Assembly (NCBI GenBank): GCA_001795455.1
Contig: MGPB01000021.1
Span: 186,001-250,000, forward strand
From: Curvibacter sp. GWA2_63_95
GTDB taxonomy: Bacteria; Pseudomonadota; Gammaproteobacteria; Burkholderiales; Burkholderiaceae_C
DNA: 64,000 bases
Direction: 5' to 3'
Each line of letters begins with the position of its first letter. Within the stretch, counting starts at the first letter, position 1. The notes under the pieces are model-generated. The model saw only the letters and a list, made by a program, of their open reading frames with translations. It was not told where the DNA came from and searched no databases. The position numbers were made by a program, and so were the translations under genes. Shown here piece by piece: positions 23,880 to 34,337 of this stretch.

Positions 23880-25925
23880 TTAGGGGTTAAAGAAACACAG
23901 CGTGTTTCTGCCATTGGCCTTGGCTCGGTACATGGCGGTGTCGGCTTGTTTCAGGAGCTCACTGGGGGCAGCGTTTTCGCCTTTGAACAGTGTAATGCCG
24001 ATGCTGGGGGTGGTGGTGTGCTGGGTCTGTTTGAGTACATAGGGCTCATTCAGGCTGGCCAGAATTTTGTGGCCCACCGTGGTGGCGTGCAGGCGGGCTT
24101 CCACAACGTCGGCGCTCAGGTCCTGGATCAGCACCACAAATTCATCACCACCCAGGCGGGCCACGGTGTCCACCGCGCGAATACTTTGCTGCAGGCGTCG
24201 TGCCACCTCTTGAAGCAGCAGGTCGCCCACATCGTGGCCATAGGAGTCATTCAGTTGCTTGAACTGGTCCAGGTCCAGGAACATCAGCGCGCCGTGTTCG
24301 CCCTTGCGATGGCTGGTGCCCATGGCCTGTTGCAGGCGGTCGGTCAGCAGGCGGCGGTTGGGCAGGCCGGTCAGGGTGTCGTGGAAGGCCAGGTGGCGAA
24401 TCGCCTCTTCGGCAGTCTTGCGTTCGGTGATGTCGCGGGCGATCGCAATCAGGCGCTCCTCTTCCCCCGGCACGGTGGGTTTGCGCACCACCGACAGCTC
24501 AAACCACAGCTTGCCCGTCGGCAGTTCCAGGCTGTACTGTTTGCCGTGGGAGCGCCCCGTGGCCCGTGCCTCGTGCAGTGCCGCCACGAAGGTGTCGGCT
24601 GCATCTTTGGGCAGCACTTCGGTGATCAAGCGGCCCAGCAGCACTTGCGGCGGGCGGTCCAGCAGGTCGGTGTTCTGGCTGTGCACGGCACGGTAGTGGC
24701 CTTCGGTGCTGAACTCAAACAACAGGTCGGGCAGGGCCTTGAGGGTGGCCTCCAGCTCAGCCTGGGTGGCGTGCAGTTGCGCCTCGGCCTGCTTGCGCCC
24801 CGAGATGTCCATTAGCGTGCCCACCATGCGCTGGGGCGCGCCCTCCTTGCTGAACTGCACCACCTTGCCGCGGCTGCTGAGCCACATCCAGCGGCCATCG
24901 GTGTGGCGCGCACGGTACTCGGCTTGGTAGGCCGGAGAGACACCCGTGAGGTGGGCGCGCATGGCCTGCATGGCGGAGGCCAGGTCGTCGGGGTGCACCA
25001 GGTGCCCCCAGGCGCGAGCCAGTTCGCTCTCTTGCGGGTCGCGCCCCAGCATCTGGCAGGCGCGCTCGTCCAGGTAGTAGCCGCGTTCGCTGGTCAGATC
25101 ATGGTCCCAGCGGCCCAGATCGGCGCCCATGATGGCCAGCTCCAACTGCTCGGTGGTGTCGCGCAGCAGGGCTTCGGCCACCTTGCGCTCCTGGATGTTG
25201 CGTGCCACCCCCAGCACCCCAATGATGTTGCCGTCGGCGTCGCGCATGGGGGTTTTGGTGACCTCGAACAGATCACCATGCGGGTTGACCAGGGTGGGCG
25301 TGTTTTCCTCAAAGGTCACGGCCTTGCCGGCCTGGATGGCCCAGCGGTCCGACATGGAGAAAATCTCGACAACGCGGTCTTCCAGCCAATGTGCATCGCG
25401 CGTTCCAACGATGTCTTCAGGCGGCACGCCCAGGGTCGCGGCAAAGGCCTCGTTGCAGGTCAGGTAAACACCGTCAATGTCCTTGAGCCACACCTGGTAG
25501 GGAATGGTTTGCAGCAGGTTGCGTAACAGGGCCTCGCTTTTGCGCAAGGCCGCACGTGAGGCGCGCTCGGGCGTGATGTCTTCCACCGTGCCTTCGTAGA
25601 ACTGCAGCTTGCCTTGCTCGTCGCGCACTGCATGGGCATGCTCGCGCACCCACATGGTCTGGCCTGTTTTGAGGCGCACCATCTCAGACACAAAGTCGGT
25701 GACCTGTCCATGCTCGCGCATCAGCTCGGCAAATCGTACGCGCCGCTGCGGCTGCACGTAGGGATTGCGGTGGGCCGCCGGGTCGGCCTTCATTTCCGCT
25801 TGGCTTTGGTAGCCATGGATCCGCAGGAACGCAGTGTTGACCTGCAGCAGCTGCCCGTCCAAGCTGGTGCGGTAGGCCCCAATGGGCAACTGCTCAAACA
25901 GGCTGGACGTTGCGCGGGTGGGCAT
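23880..25925 (-). CDS. Multi-PAS diguanylate cyclase
   Basis: This is a 681-aa cytoplasmic protein without membrane helices. Four PAS/PAC units (about residues 8-130, 133-255, 262-385 and 390-500) lead to a C-terminal GGDEF domain with an intact active site, GGDEF at residues 592-596. An allosteric I-site RxxD (RAVD) precedes it by five residues, so it should make c-di-GMP and be product-inhibited. The WVREHAHAV and MWLSSRGKVVQF stretches are typical PAC motifs. It starts only 18 bp after the amino-acid ABC ATPase gene, so it is probably in the same transcript. Confidence 0.92.
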   Translation of the reverse strand: MPTRATSSLFEQLPIGAYRTSLDGQLLQVNTAFLRIHGYQSQAEMKADPAAHRNPYVQPQRRVRFAELMREHGQVTDFVSEMVRLKTGQTMWVREHAHAVRDEQGKLQFYEGTVEDITPERASRAALRKSEALLRNLLQTIPYQVWLKDIDGVYLTCNEAFAATLGVPPEDIVGTRDAHWLEDRVVEIFSMSDRWAIQAGKAVTFEENTPTLVNPHGDLFEVTKTPMRDADGNIIGVLGVARNIQERKVAEALLRDTTEQLELAIMGADLGRWDHDLTSERGYYLDERACQMLGRDPQESELARAWGHLVHPDDLASAMQAMRAHLTGVSPAYQAEYRARHTDGRWMWLSSRGKVVQFSKEGAPQRMVGTLMDISGRKQAEAQLHATQAELEATLKALPDLLFEFSTEGHYRAVHSQNTDLLDRPPQVLLGRLITEVLPKDAADTFVAALHEARATGRSHGKQYSLELPTGKLWFELSVVRKPTVPGEEERLIAIARDITERKTAEEAIRHLAFHDTLTGLPNRRLLTDRLQQAMGTSHRKGEHGALMFLDLDQFKQLNDSYGHDVGDLLLQEVARRLQQSIRAVDTVARLGGDEFVVLIQDLSADVVEARLHATTVGHKILASLNEPYVLKQTQHTTTPSIGITLFKGENAAPSELLKQADTAMYRAKANGRNTLCFFNP

Positions 25926-25943
25926 GGGCGGTGGCCCTGGGGA

Positions 25944-26720
25944 TTACTTCAGGCTGCCAGACAAAAACTGGGCCAAGCGTTCACTTTTGGGGTTTGCCAG
26001 CACGTCGGCGGGGCGGCCCTCTTCTTCCACCAGCCCCTTGTGCAGAAACACCAGATGGTTGGCCACCTCGCGGGCAAAGCCCATTTCGTGGGTTACCACT
26101 ACCATGGTGCGCCCCTCCAAAGCCAGGTTCTTCATGACCTTGAGCACTTCGGACACCAGTTCTGGATCCAGTGCGCTGGTGGGTTCGTCAAACAGCATCA
26201 CCTCGGGCTCCACGGCCAGCGCGCGTGCAATCGCCACGCGCTGCTGCTGGCCGCCACTCATGTGGGCGGGGTAGCGGTCTTCCACGCCGGAGAGGCCCAC
26301 CTTGGTGAGGTATTTGCGTGCGGTCTCTACCGCCTGGTCCTTGGGAATGCCCAGCACATGTACAGGCACTTCGATGATGTTTTGCAGCACCGTCATGTGG
26401 GCCCAGAGGTTGAAGTGCTGGAACACCATGGCCAGTTTGGTGCGCAGGCGTTGCAGCTGTTTGGGGTCTTGGGCGGACAGTTCGCCATTGGGGGCGGCTA
26501 CCAGCTTGAGCTCTTCGCCGGCCACCTGGATACGGCCCTGGTGGGGTTTCTCCAGCATGTTGATGCAGCGCAGAAAGGTGCTCTTGCCGGAGCCGGAGCT
26601 GCCGATGATGCTGATCACATCACCCGCGTGGGCCGAGAGCGAAACGCCTTTGAGCACTTCGTTGCTGCCAAAGCGCTTGTGGATGTTGTCGACCTGGAGT
26701 TTGAGGGGCTTGGTAGTCAT
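25944..26720 (-). CDS. Basic amino acid ABC transporter ATP-binding protein (AotP/HisP-like)
   Basis: This 258-aa ATPase belongs to a polar/basic amino-acid importer. The Walker A motif is GSSGSGKST (residues 40-48), the signature [15 protein letters not shown], Walker [12 protein letters not shown] and the H-loop [13 protein letters not shown]. The insert [20 protein letters not shown] is typical of the HisP/AotP group. The ATG at 26720 is chosen because earlier in-frame starts add a proline-rich non-homologous leader. It is the fifth gene in an aotJ-Q-M-O-P-like order and is followed by the diguanylate cyclase. Confidence 0.9.
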   Translation of the reverse strand: MTTKPLKLQVDNIHKRFGSNEVLKGVSLSAHAGDVISIIGSSGSGKSTFLRCINMLEKPHQGRIQVAGEELKLVAAPNGELSAQDPKQLQRLRTKLAMVFQHFNLWAHMTVLQNIIEVPVHVLGIPKDQAVETARKYLTKVGLSGVEDRYPAHMSGGQQQRVAIARALAVEPEVMLFDEPTSALDPELVSEVLKVMKNLALEGRTMVVVTHEMGFAREVANHLVFLHKGLVEEEGRPADVLANPKSERLAQFLSGSLK

Positions 26721-26763
26721 GGTGCGGACAGTCGGGCACGTAAGGGGAGGGGGCTGTGCGGGC

Positions 26764-27894
26764 TCAGGCGCCCAGCAGTTCGCCGGTTCGGAAAGGGGTG
26801 GCACCGGCAATTTTGCCGATTTCGGCGCCGGACAGGGCGTAGCGGTCACGGACCCGGGCGTAGAAAACACCGTCTACGCCCGCCACCACGCGGTGGACAC
26901 GGTTGGCGATCGGGTCAATCACTTCGGCCACCACATCGCCCACACGCAGGGTCTGGCCAACGTCGGCGGTGTAGACCACCACGCCGGGCTCCGGGGTGTG
27001 CAGGGTTTCAGACCCCGCCAGAGGCGTGGCTGCGCACAGCGCTGCCGGGATGGCTGGTGGCTGGGCACAGGCCAGGGCCTGGATGTGCTGCAAGAAAGTC
27101 CACACCGCCTGCGTGTCTTCTTGCGCTAGGGCGTGGGTGACGTCGGCTTCGCCGCGCAGCTCTACGGTGGTGCTGTTGCAGCCTTGCAGCAGGGGGGCGG
27201 CAATGCCCGCCGCCTGCAGCGCCTCGGCCAGCTGCCACCAGGCACCGGAAAGGCATTCGTCAAACGGACCGCTGCCCGAATTCTTGGCCAGCAGCACCGC
27301 GCGGGCTTTGAGCAGGTGGGCCAGGGGCGCCAGCTGGGGCCAGCAGGGTTCCTCGGTGTAGAAGTGCAGCACGCCTTCGCAGTCGCAGTGCAGGTCCAGC
27401 ACATAGTCGGCATCATGGGCCAGCGTCAGCAGGGTGCGGCGCAGGCTTTGCAGCTCGGTGTCGGGCTGCCATTGGCGCAGGTAGTCGCCCATGGCGCGGC
27501 GTACCGTGGCCACGTTGGCGGCAGCGTCCGGGCCCATCTGGGTTTTGATGGTGGGCAGCACCGCCTTAGCCAGGTCCGGGTAGTGGCGGTTGAAGTTTTC
27601 GCTGCTGGCCAGCTCAAAGCGGCCCATGGGTTTTTGGTCCACGCGCTGGGCCAGACCAATCGGGTTAGCCACAGGAACCAGGATGATTTCGCCCCGGATC
27701 TGGCTTTCAGCATCGGCGGCATCCAGCAGGGCGCGCAAGTGGTGGGCCACCAGCATGCCGGGCAGTTCTTCGGCGTGCAGGCTGGCCTGGATATAGACCT
27801 TGGGGCCATGGCCGGGCGTGCCGTAGTGAAAACTGCTGAGGCTGCGGTGGCTGCCCAGGCTGTTGGAGAGCAGGGGGTGGTCAATGCGTTGCAT
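26764..27894 (-). CDS. Succinylglutamate desuccinylase/aspartoacylase family protein (AotO-like)
   Basis: This 376-aa zinc amidohydrolase belongs to the M14-like AstE/ASPA family. The metal site is seen as H40 and E43 in [11 protein letters not shown] plus the histidine in [13 protein letters not shown], and the C-terminal beta domain ends near [10 protein letters not shown]. In Pseudomonas the aotO gene occupies the same place between aotM and aotP and has no assigned reaction. A deacylase within a basic amino-acid importer suggests hydrolysis of N-acyl amino acids after uptake, which is inference. It lies 6 bp after the permease gene. Confidence 0.85.
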   Translation of the reverse strand: MQRIDHPLLSNSLGSHRSLSSFHYGTPGHGPKVYIQASLHAEELPGMLVAHHLRALLDAADAESQIRGEIILVPVANPIGLAQRVDQKPMGRFELASSENFNRHYPDLAKAVLPTIKTQMGPDAAANVATVRRAMGDYLRQWQPDTELQSLRRTLLTLAHDADYVLDLHCDCEGVLHFYTEEPCWPQLAPLAHLLKARAVLLAKNSGSGPFDECLSGAWWQLAEALQAAGIAAPLLQGCNSTTVELRGEADVTHALAQEDTQAVWTFLQHIQALACAQPPAIPAALCAATPLAGSETLHTPEPGVVVYTADVGQTLRVGDVVAEVIDPIANRVHRVVAGVDGVFYARVRDRYALSGAEIGKIAGATPFRTGELLGA

Positions 27895-27900
27895 GGCGGT

Positions 27901-28614
27901 TCAGTGCTTGCGGGGCGCGAGGTAGGCCAGGAATTGTTTTTCTGCCAGGCGGAAGATGCCGATCAGGCAGAACGAGGCCACCAAGTAAATGGCGGCGGCG
28001 GCAATGTAGGCCTCAAACGGCAGGTAGTAGTCCGAGTAGACGCGGCTGGCTGCGGCAGTCACGTCCAGCATGCTGGGCACGGCGCTGGCGAGACTGGTGC
28101 TTTGCAGCATCATGACCACCTCGTTGCTGTAGGCCGGCAGGGTGCGGCGCAGCGCACTGGGCAGCACGACATGGCGCATGACCTGAAAGCGGCTCATGCC
28201 AAAGGCCTGGGCCGACTCGATTTCACCGGCCGAGGTCTCGCGGATGGCGCCGGCCAGCATTTCTGCCGTGTAGCCTGCCGTGTTGAGGCTGAAAGCCAGC
28301 AGTGCGCAGAAAAACGGCTCCTTGAAATGGGTCCAGGGCCAGACATCGTCCCAGCGTGCCTGGATCCACTCCAGTTGGCCCAGGCCGTAGTAAATCAGGT
28401 AAACCTGAATCAGCAGCGGTGTGCCACGGATCACATAGGTGTAGGCCCCGACGATCCAGCGCAACGGTGCCCAGGGGCCAGTCAGCAGCAAGGCGAATAC
28501 CAGCGCGAGCACGGCACCAATGCCCAGTGACGAGAACAGCAGCCCCAGCGTGGTCAGGATGCCAGTGGCATAGAGCTCCAGGTTTTGGGGCTCAAAAATC
28601 ACATGCCATTTCAT
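27901..28614 (-). CDS. Amino acid ABC transporter permease (AotM/HisM-like)
   Basis: This is a 237-aa inner-membrane permease with five or six helices and the polar amino-acid permease signature YVIRGTPLLIQVYLIYYGL. The EAA loop follows (ETSAGEIESAQAFGMSRFQ...VVLPSALRRTLPAYSNEV). It pairs with the AotQ/HisQ-like permease, whose stop overlaps its start by 4 bp. The conserved WHVIFEPQNLELY N-terminus is typical of HisM. It would transport arginine, ornithine, lysine or histidine with the lipoprotein encoded upstream. Confidence 0.92.
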   Translation of the reverse strand: MKWHVIFEPQNLELYATGILTTLGLLFSSLGIGAVLALVFALLLTGPWAPLRWIVGAYTYVIRGTPLLIQVYLIYYGLGQLEWIQARWDDVWPWTHFKEPFFCALLAFSLNTAGYTAEMLAGAIRETSAGEIESAQAFGMSRFQVMRHVVLPSALRRTLPAYSNEVVMMLQSTSLASAVPSMLDVTAAASRVYSDYYLPFEAYIAAAAIYLVASFCLIGIFRLAEKQFLAYLAPRKH

Positions 28615-29297
28615 AGCTCACCCCGCTTGGCGCCCAGGCTGTAGCGCGCATTGAGTTTGCGCAGTGCGTACAGCGAGATGGTGGTGTAGATCAAAAAGAG
28701 GGCTGCAGTGAACAGGAAAAAAGCAAACGGTGAGCGTGTAGCGGCACTGGCTTGCTTGGAGAGGTAGGTCATTTCCTTTAAGCCAATCAGGCTGACCAGC
28801 GCGGTGGATTTGATCAACACCAGCCAGTTGTTGGTAAAGCCGGGCAGGGCGTAACGCACCATCTGTGGGGTGGTGATGCGCAAAAAGGCTTGCACCGGGC
28901 CCATGCCGAACGCCAGGGCAGCCTCCATCTGGCCTTTGGGGATGGAGAGGATAGCGCCGCGGAAGGTTTCCGTCATGTAGGCGCCGTAGATGAAACCGAT
29001 GGTGAGCACACCCGCGGCAAAGGGATTGATGTCAATGGTGGCTTTGCTGCCAGCCAGTTCCAGCAGGTGGTTCAGGCCAATGGTGCCACCGTAAAACACC
29101 AGCAACATGACCACCAGGTCTGGCACGCCGCGGATGACGGTGGTGTAGACCGCAGCAATCGACGCCAGCACCGGGCGTCCCGAGAGTTTGGCGGCAGCGC
29201 CCAGCAGGCCCAAAACAATGGCAACCAGCAGCGCGCAAAGCGATACGCCGACTGTCAGGACTGAGCCTTGCAGGATGGCGACGTAATAAGCATTCAT
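28611..29297 (-). CDS. Amino acid ABC transporter permease (AotQ/HisQ-like)
   Basis: This is a 228-aa permease with the same fold as its partner. The family motif is TTVIRGVPDLVVMLLVFYGG, and the EAA loop is ILSIPKGQMEAALAFGMGPV followed by ITTPQMVRYALPGF. It overlaps the HisM-like gene by 4 bp. It starts 67 bp after the substrate-binding protein stop, and that gap contains a perfect 16-bp stem-loop likely to reduce read-through from the abundant binding-protein message. Confidence 0.92.
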   Translation of the reverse strand: MNAYYVAILQGSVLTVGVSLCALLVAIVLGLLGAAAKLSGRPVLASIAAVYTTVIRGVPDLVVMLLVFYGGTIGLNHLLELAGSKATIDINPFAAGVLTIGFIYGAYMTETFRGAILSIPKGQMEAALAFGMGPVQAFLRITTPQMVRYALPGFTNNWLVLIKSTALVSLIGLKEMTYLSKQASAATRSPFAFFLFTAALFLIYTTISLYALRKLNARYSLGAKRGEL

Positions 29298-29314
29298 GGG
29301 GGACTAAGGCAATT

Positions 29315-29350
29315 AACGCAACGGGGCGCAAACATGCGCCCCGTTGCGTT
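29315..29350 (-). terminator. Perfect 16-bp stem-loop between binding protein and permease genes
   Basis: AACGCAACGGGGCGCA pairs perfectly with TGCGCCCCGTTGCGTT around a 4-base loop. On the transcribed strand it lies 14 bp after the binding-protein stop and 18 bp before the permease start. There is no T-run, so it is probably a partial terminator or a 3' mRNA-protecting hairpin within the operon. Confidence 0.85.
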
Positions 29351-29364
29351 GAGCTGTTACAAGA

Positions 29365-30207
29365 TTACTCGCCGTAAACGTCGATGCTGTACTTGGCAAA
29401 GTACTTATCGTTCAGGGTCTTGTAGGTGCCGTTGGAGCGGATGGTCTTGATGGCTTCGTTCAACTCAGCCTTGAGCTTGTCTTCACCTTGGCGCAGCGCA
29501 ACTGCAGCACCAGCGAAATACTTGACATCGCTCAGCACGGGGCCGACGAACTCGTACTTGGCTCCTTCAGGCTTGGACAGGAAGCCACCAGTCACCTCCA
29601 AGAAGTCTGCCACGGTACCGTCCAGACGGCCGGACTTGATGTCCAGGTAGACCTGGTCTTGGGCTTCGTAGGAGTTCACTACTACGCCGACGGGCTTCAG
29701 GGTGTCCATGGCGTATTTTTCTTGGGTAGAGCCCTTCAGAACACCAATTTTTTTGCCCTTCAAGGATGCCAAGTCTGTGAACTTGGTGCCCTTCTTCAGC
29801 ACGATGCGGCTGGGGGTTTGGTAGTACTTGTCAGTGAAGTCGATTTCCTTCTTGCGCTCGTCCGTAGCGGACATGGAGGAGATGATGACGTCGTACTTCT
29901 TGGCGTTCAGGCCGGGGATCATGCTGTCCCAAACTTGCTCCACGAACTCGCACTTGCGCTTGATTTGTTCGCACAGGGCGTTGGCAATGTCCACGTCAAA
30001 GCCAGTGGGCTGGCCGTCGGCGGACTTGAAGGTGAAGGGCTCGTAAGTCGGGTCGATGGCGACCTTGAGGGGGCCCACTTCGGGGGCAGGTGCGGCAGCA
30101 GCGGGAGCCGATGCGGGGGCAGCAGGTGCTGCGGGAGCGGCTTCTTCTTTTTTGCCACAGGCGGCCAAAACCGAGGTCACTGCCAGTGCCAGCAGGAGTT
30201 TCTTCAT
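29365..30207 (-). CDS. Basic amino acid ABC transporter substrate-binding lipoprotein (AotJ/ArgT-like)
   Basis: This is a 280-aa type-2 periplasmic binding protein of family 3. It has a signal peptide with lipobox LAAC (C17) and an Ala/Pro-rich linker of about 30 residues. The mature domain starts LKVAIDPTYEPFTFKSADGQ and contains GFDVDIANALCEQIKRKCE and SMSATDERKKEIDFTDKYY, the family signature. It is typical of lysine/arginine/ornithine binders. The ATG at 30207 gives the signal peptide; the open frame upstream is non-homologous. It is the first gene of the aot-like operon. Confidence 0.92.
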   Translation of the reverse strand: MKKLLLALAVTSVLAACGKKEEAAPAAPAAPASAPAAAAPAPEVGPLKVAIDPTYEPFTFKSADGQPTGFDVDIANALCEQIKRKCEFVEQVWDSMIPGLNAKKYDVIISSMSATDERKKEIDFTDKYYQTPSRIVLKKGTKFTDLASLKGKKIGVLKGSTQEKYAMDTLKPVGVVVNSYEAQDQVYLDIKSGRLDGTVADFLEVTGGFLSKPEGAKYEFVGPVLSDVKYFAGAAVALRQGEDKLKAELNEAIKTIRSNGTYKTLNDKYFAKYSIDVYGE

Positions 30208-30226
30208 GGATAGTTCCTTTGAAATA

Positions 30227-30244
30227 CCGGAGGTGGTACTCCGG
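30227..30244 (-). promoter_or_regulatory. Leader hairpin upstream of the binding-protein gene
   Basis: CCGGAG and CTCCGG form a 6-bp stem with a 6-base loop, 19 bp upstream of the binding-protein start. It could be a leader hairpin or an operator. The rest of the 269-bp divergent gap shows no clear site. Confidence 0.35.
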
Positions 30245-30476
30245 CGGTTTGAAAATGTAAGAAAAATCATTCTACGGGCTAACTACAGCAAATTTGATGC
30301 CGCCCCACACCAGTGCATTGGGGTTTTTACCGTGGAAATGTGGGTATTTGGCGCTTTCGGCTGGCGATCCGCTCGCAAAGTTCCGATTGCGCTTTGGGCT
30401 TGGCAAGCCGCTTGTCCCTTGGCCGTGTGCGTGCAAGCGCAAAACCTTACACTCTAGGGTTACCCCCGGATTCCCC

Positions 30477-32918
<2,442 letters not shown>

Positions 32919-32938
32919 GCGCGGCCTAGGTGATCTGC

Positions 32939-33370
32939 TTATTCCAGTGCGCTGCTTTCGTTGGCGCCCTGGCCCTTCTTGTCGCGCACATTCTTTTGCA
33001 CGGTGACGGCGGCATACAGCGCCAGCACAAAGGACATGGCGTAGTAGCCTTTCTCTGACAGCAGCAGGGTGGCGTTCCACAGTCCGGTGGCAAGCAAGAG
33101 CAGCGACAGGCCCACCGCGCCGTAGCAAATGCCGTAGTAAGCCCCGGACACCGGGATGCCTTCAAGCTTGTCGCGCACACATTTCTGTAGCGAGACTGCG
33201 GCAAACAAACCAAAGGCCAGCAGGGTGAAGTAATAGCCTTTTTCGTTCAGCTGCATTTCAGCATTCCACAAACCCAGCAGAAAGCCGGCAGTGCCCAGGC
33301 CCAGGCAGGCGAAGGTGGCGCCCACGTAAGCGCCCGAAGAGGATTGTGGAAACTGGATAGATGTTTTCAT
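32939..33370 (-). CDS. YiaA/YiaB family inner membrane protein
   Basis: This is a 143-aa protein made of two YiaAB repeats. Each repeat has two membrane helices and a conserved pattern: [20 protein letters not shown] with [12 protein letters not shown] in the first, and [20 protein letters not shown] with QKNVRDK in the second. The family is of unknown function. The ATG at 33370 gives a short cytoplasmic N-terminus; an ATG 11 codons earlier is less likely. The gene is convergent with the YgiQ-type gene. Confidence 0.88.
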   Translation of the reverse strand: MKTSIQFPQSSSGAYVGATFACLGLGTAGFLLGLWNAEMQLNEKGYYFTLLAFGLFAAVSLQKCVRDKLEGIPVSGAYYGICYGAVGLSLLLLATGLWNATLLLSEKGYYAMSFVLALYAAVTVQKNVRDKKGQGANESSALE

Positions 33371-33507
33371 GGTGATGGTGTGACAGTTGGGTGCAATGGA
33401 CAAAGAGCCGAGGCTGCCGCTGCCTCGGAAGGCGCTAAGCTATTGTTATGGGAGGCAAAAATTGCCGTCGCCATTCTCTCAACAAATTGCACGGCTTTAT
33501 TACAAAA

Positions 33508-34152
33508 ATGATCAGGGTAATCACGCGATTTGCAGTCTTTGTTTTGGCCCATGGCGCAGTGCTGGCGCAGCCACCGGTGCAGTTCAATAACAGCCAGCAG
33601 GCGCTGCAACAGTACGAAGCCAGCACGCTGGAGAGCCTGACTGAGCGCTGCACGGCCACCAAGACCGAGCAGTACCAGTCGCCTGAAGAAGTGCGGTCTC
33701 TGCGCAACGGCTATGTGGATGTGGCTGAGCAGAACCCGCAAACCGGCCTGTATTCCATTTTTGTGTTTGACCAGGACAAGCGCAGCTTCACGCTGGTGGA
33801 CGGGCAGGTGCTGAAACCCAATGGACGTTTGTTGTTGCGCCTGGCCCTGCCGCGTGACTACGGCCGTTGCCGCCTGGTGCGCGATGCGCAGGGCGTGGAA
33901 CGCCTCGAAGTGGTGCATTTGGAGCGCAACTATGTATCGGACGCGCAGCGCATGCAGCGCCTGCGCAAGGAGTCGCAGGACCTGGCCACCTCGGTACAAG
34001 CCACGCCGCAGCCCCCTGCCTGTCAGGACGCCAAGTTGGCCGGTCGTGTGTGGGCGGAGGGCAAGCCACAAACACCGGCCAGCTGCCAGGAGGCCCAGTT
34101 GGCACTGCATGAGCGCATGCGCAAACTGGTGCGCAAGGTCCATGAGCGCTGA
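33508..34152 (+). CDS. Secreted hypothetical protein
   Basis: This is a 214-aa protein not recognised as a known family. The ATG at 33508 is followed by a signal peptide (VITRFAVFVLAHGAVLAQ). The mature part contains a compact, possibly beta-rich segment (GYVDVAEQNPQTGLYSIFVF, RSFTLVDGQVLKPNGRLLLR). A C-terminal charged helical region has two cysteine pairs (CQDAKL, CQEAQL). It stands alone between the divergent YiaAB gene and the glycogen operon, which starts 185 bp later. The periplasmic location is inferred from the leader, and no function can be assigned. Confidence 0.65.
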   Translation: MIRVITRFAVFVLAHGAVLAQPPVQFNNSQQALQQYEASTLESLTERCTATKTEQYQSPEEVRSLRNGYVDVAEQNPQTGLYSIFVFDQDKRSFTLVDGQVLKPNGRLLLRLALPRDYGRCRLVRDAQGVERLEVVHLERNYVSDAQRMQRLRKESQDLATSVQATPQPPACQDAKLAGRVWAEGKPQTPASCQEAQLALHERMRKLVRKVHER

Positions 34153-34268
34153 TACGCACGCCGCAATTGCACATACCTTCTTGTGATGAAGTCCTCATCC
34201 CCCGACAAAACGGGTTACAAATTGGCCTGCAAGGTTTGCCCAAGGGTTTTGATTAAATAAATTCCCTT

Positions 34269-34274
34269 GATAAT
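34269..34274 (+). promoter_or_regulatory. Candidate -10 element of the glycogen operon
   Basis: GATAAT lies in an AT-rich stretch 64 bp before the glgB start. It is flanked on its 5' side by an inverted repeat, CAAGGG (34241-34246) and CCCTTG (34264-34269). The -35 element is not obvious. Confidence 0.35.
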
Positions 34275-34337
34275 GTACTAAGCTGTTCGTCAACAAGAGA
34301 CACGCGCTGGCATCCCGGATGTTGGCGCACCCATACC

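Noticed and set aside
23289..27140. Two 508-codon plus-strand frames opposite the acyltransferase, cyclase and ABC genes.
   Set aside because: Both are antisense shadows. The reverse strand carries intact PlsC, GGDEF, ABC and deacylase motifs.
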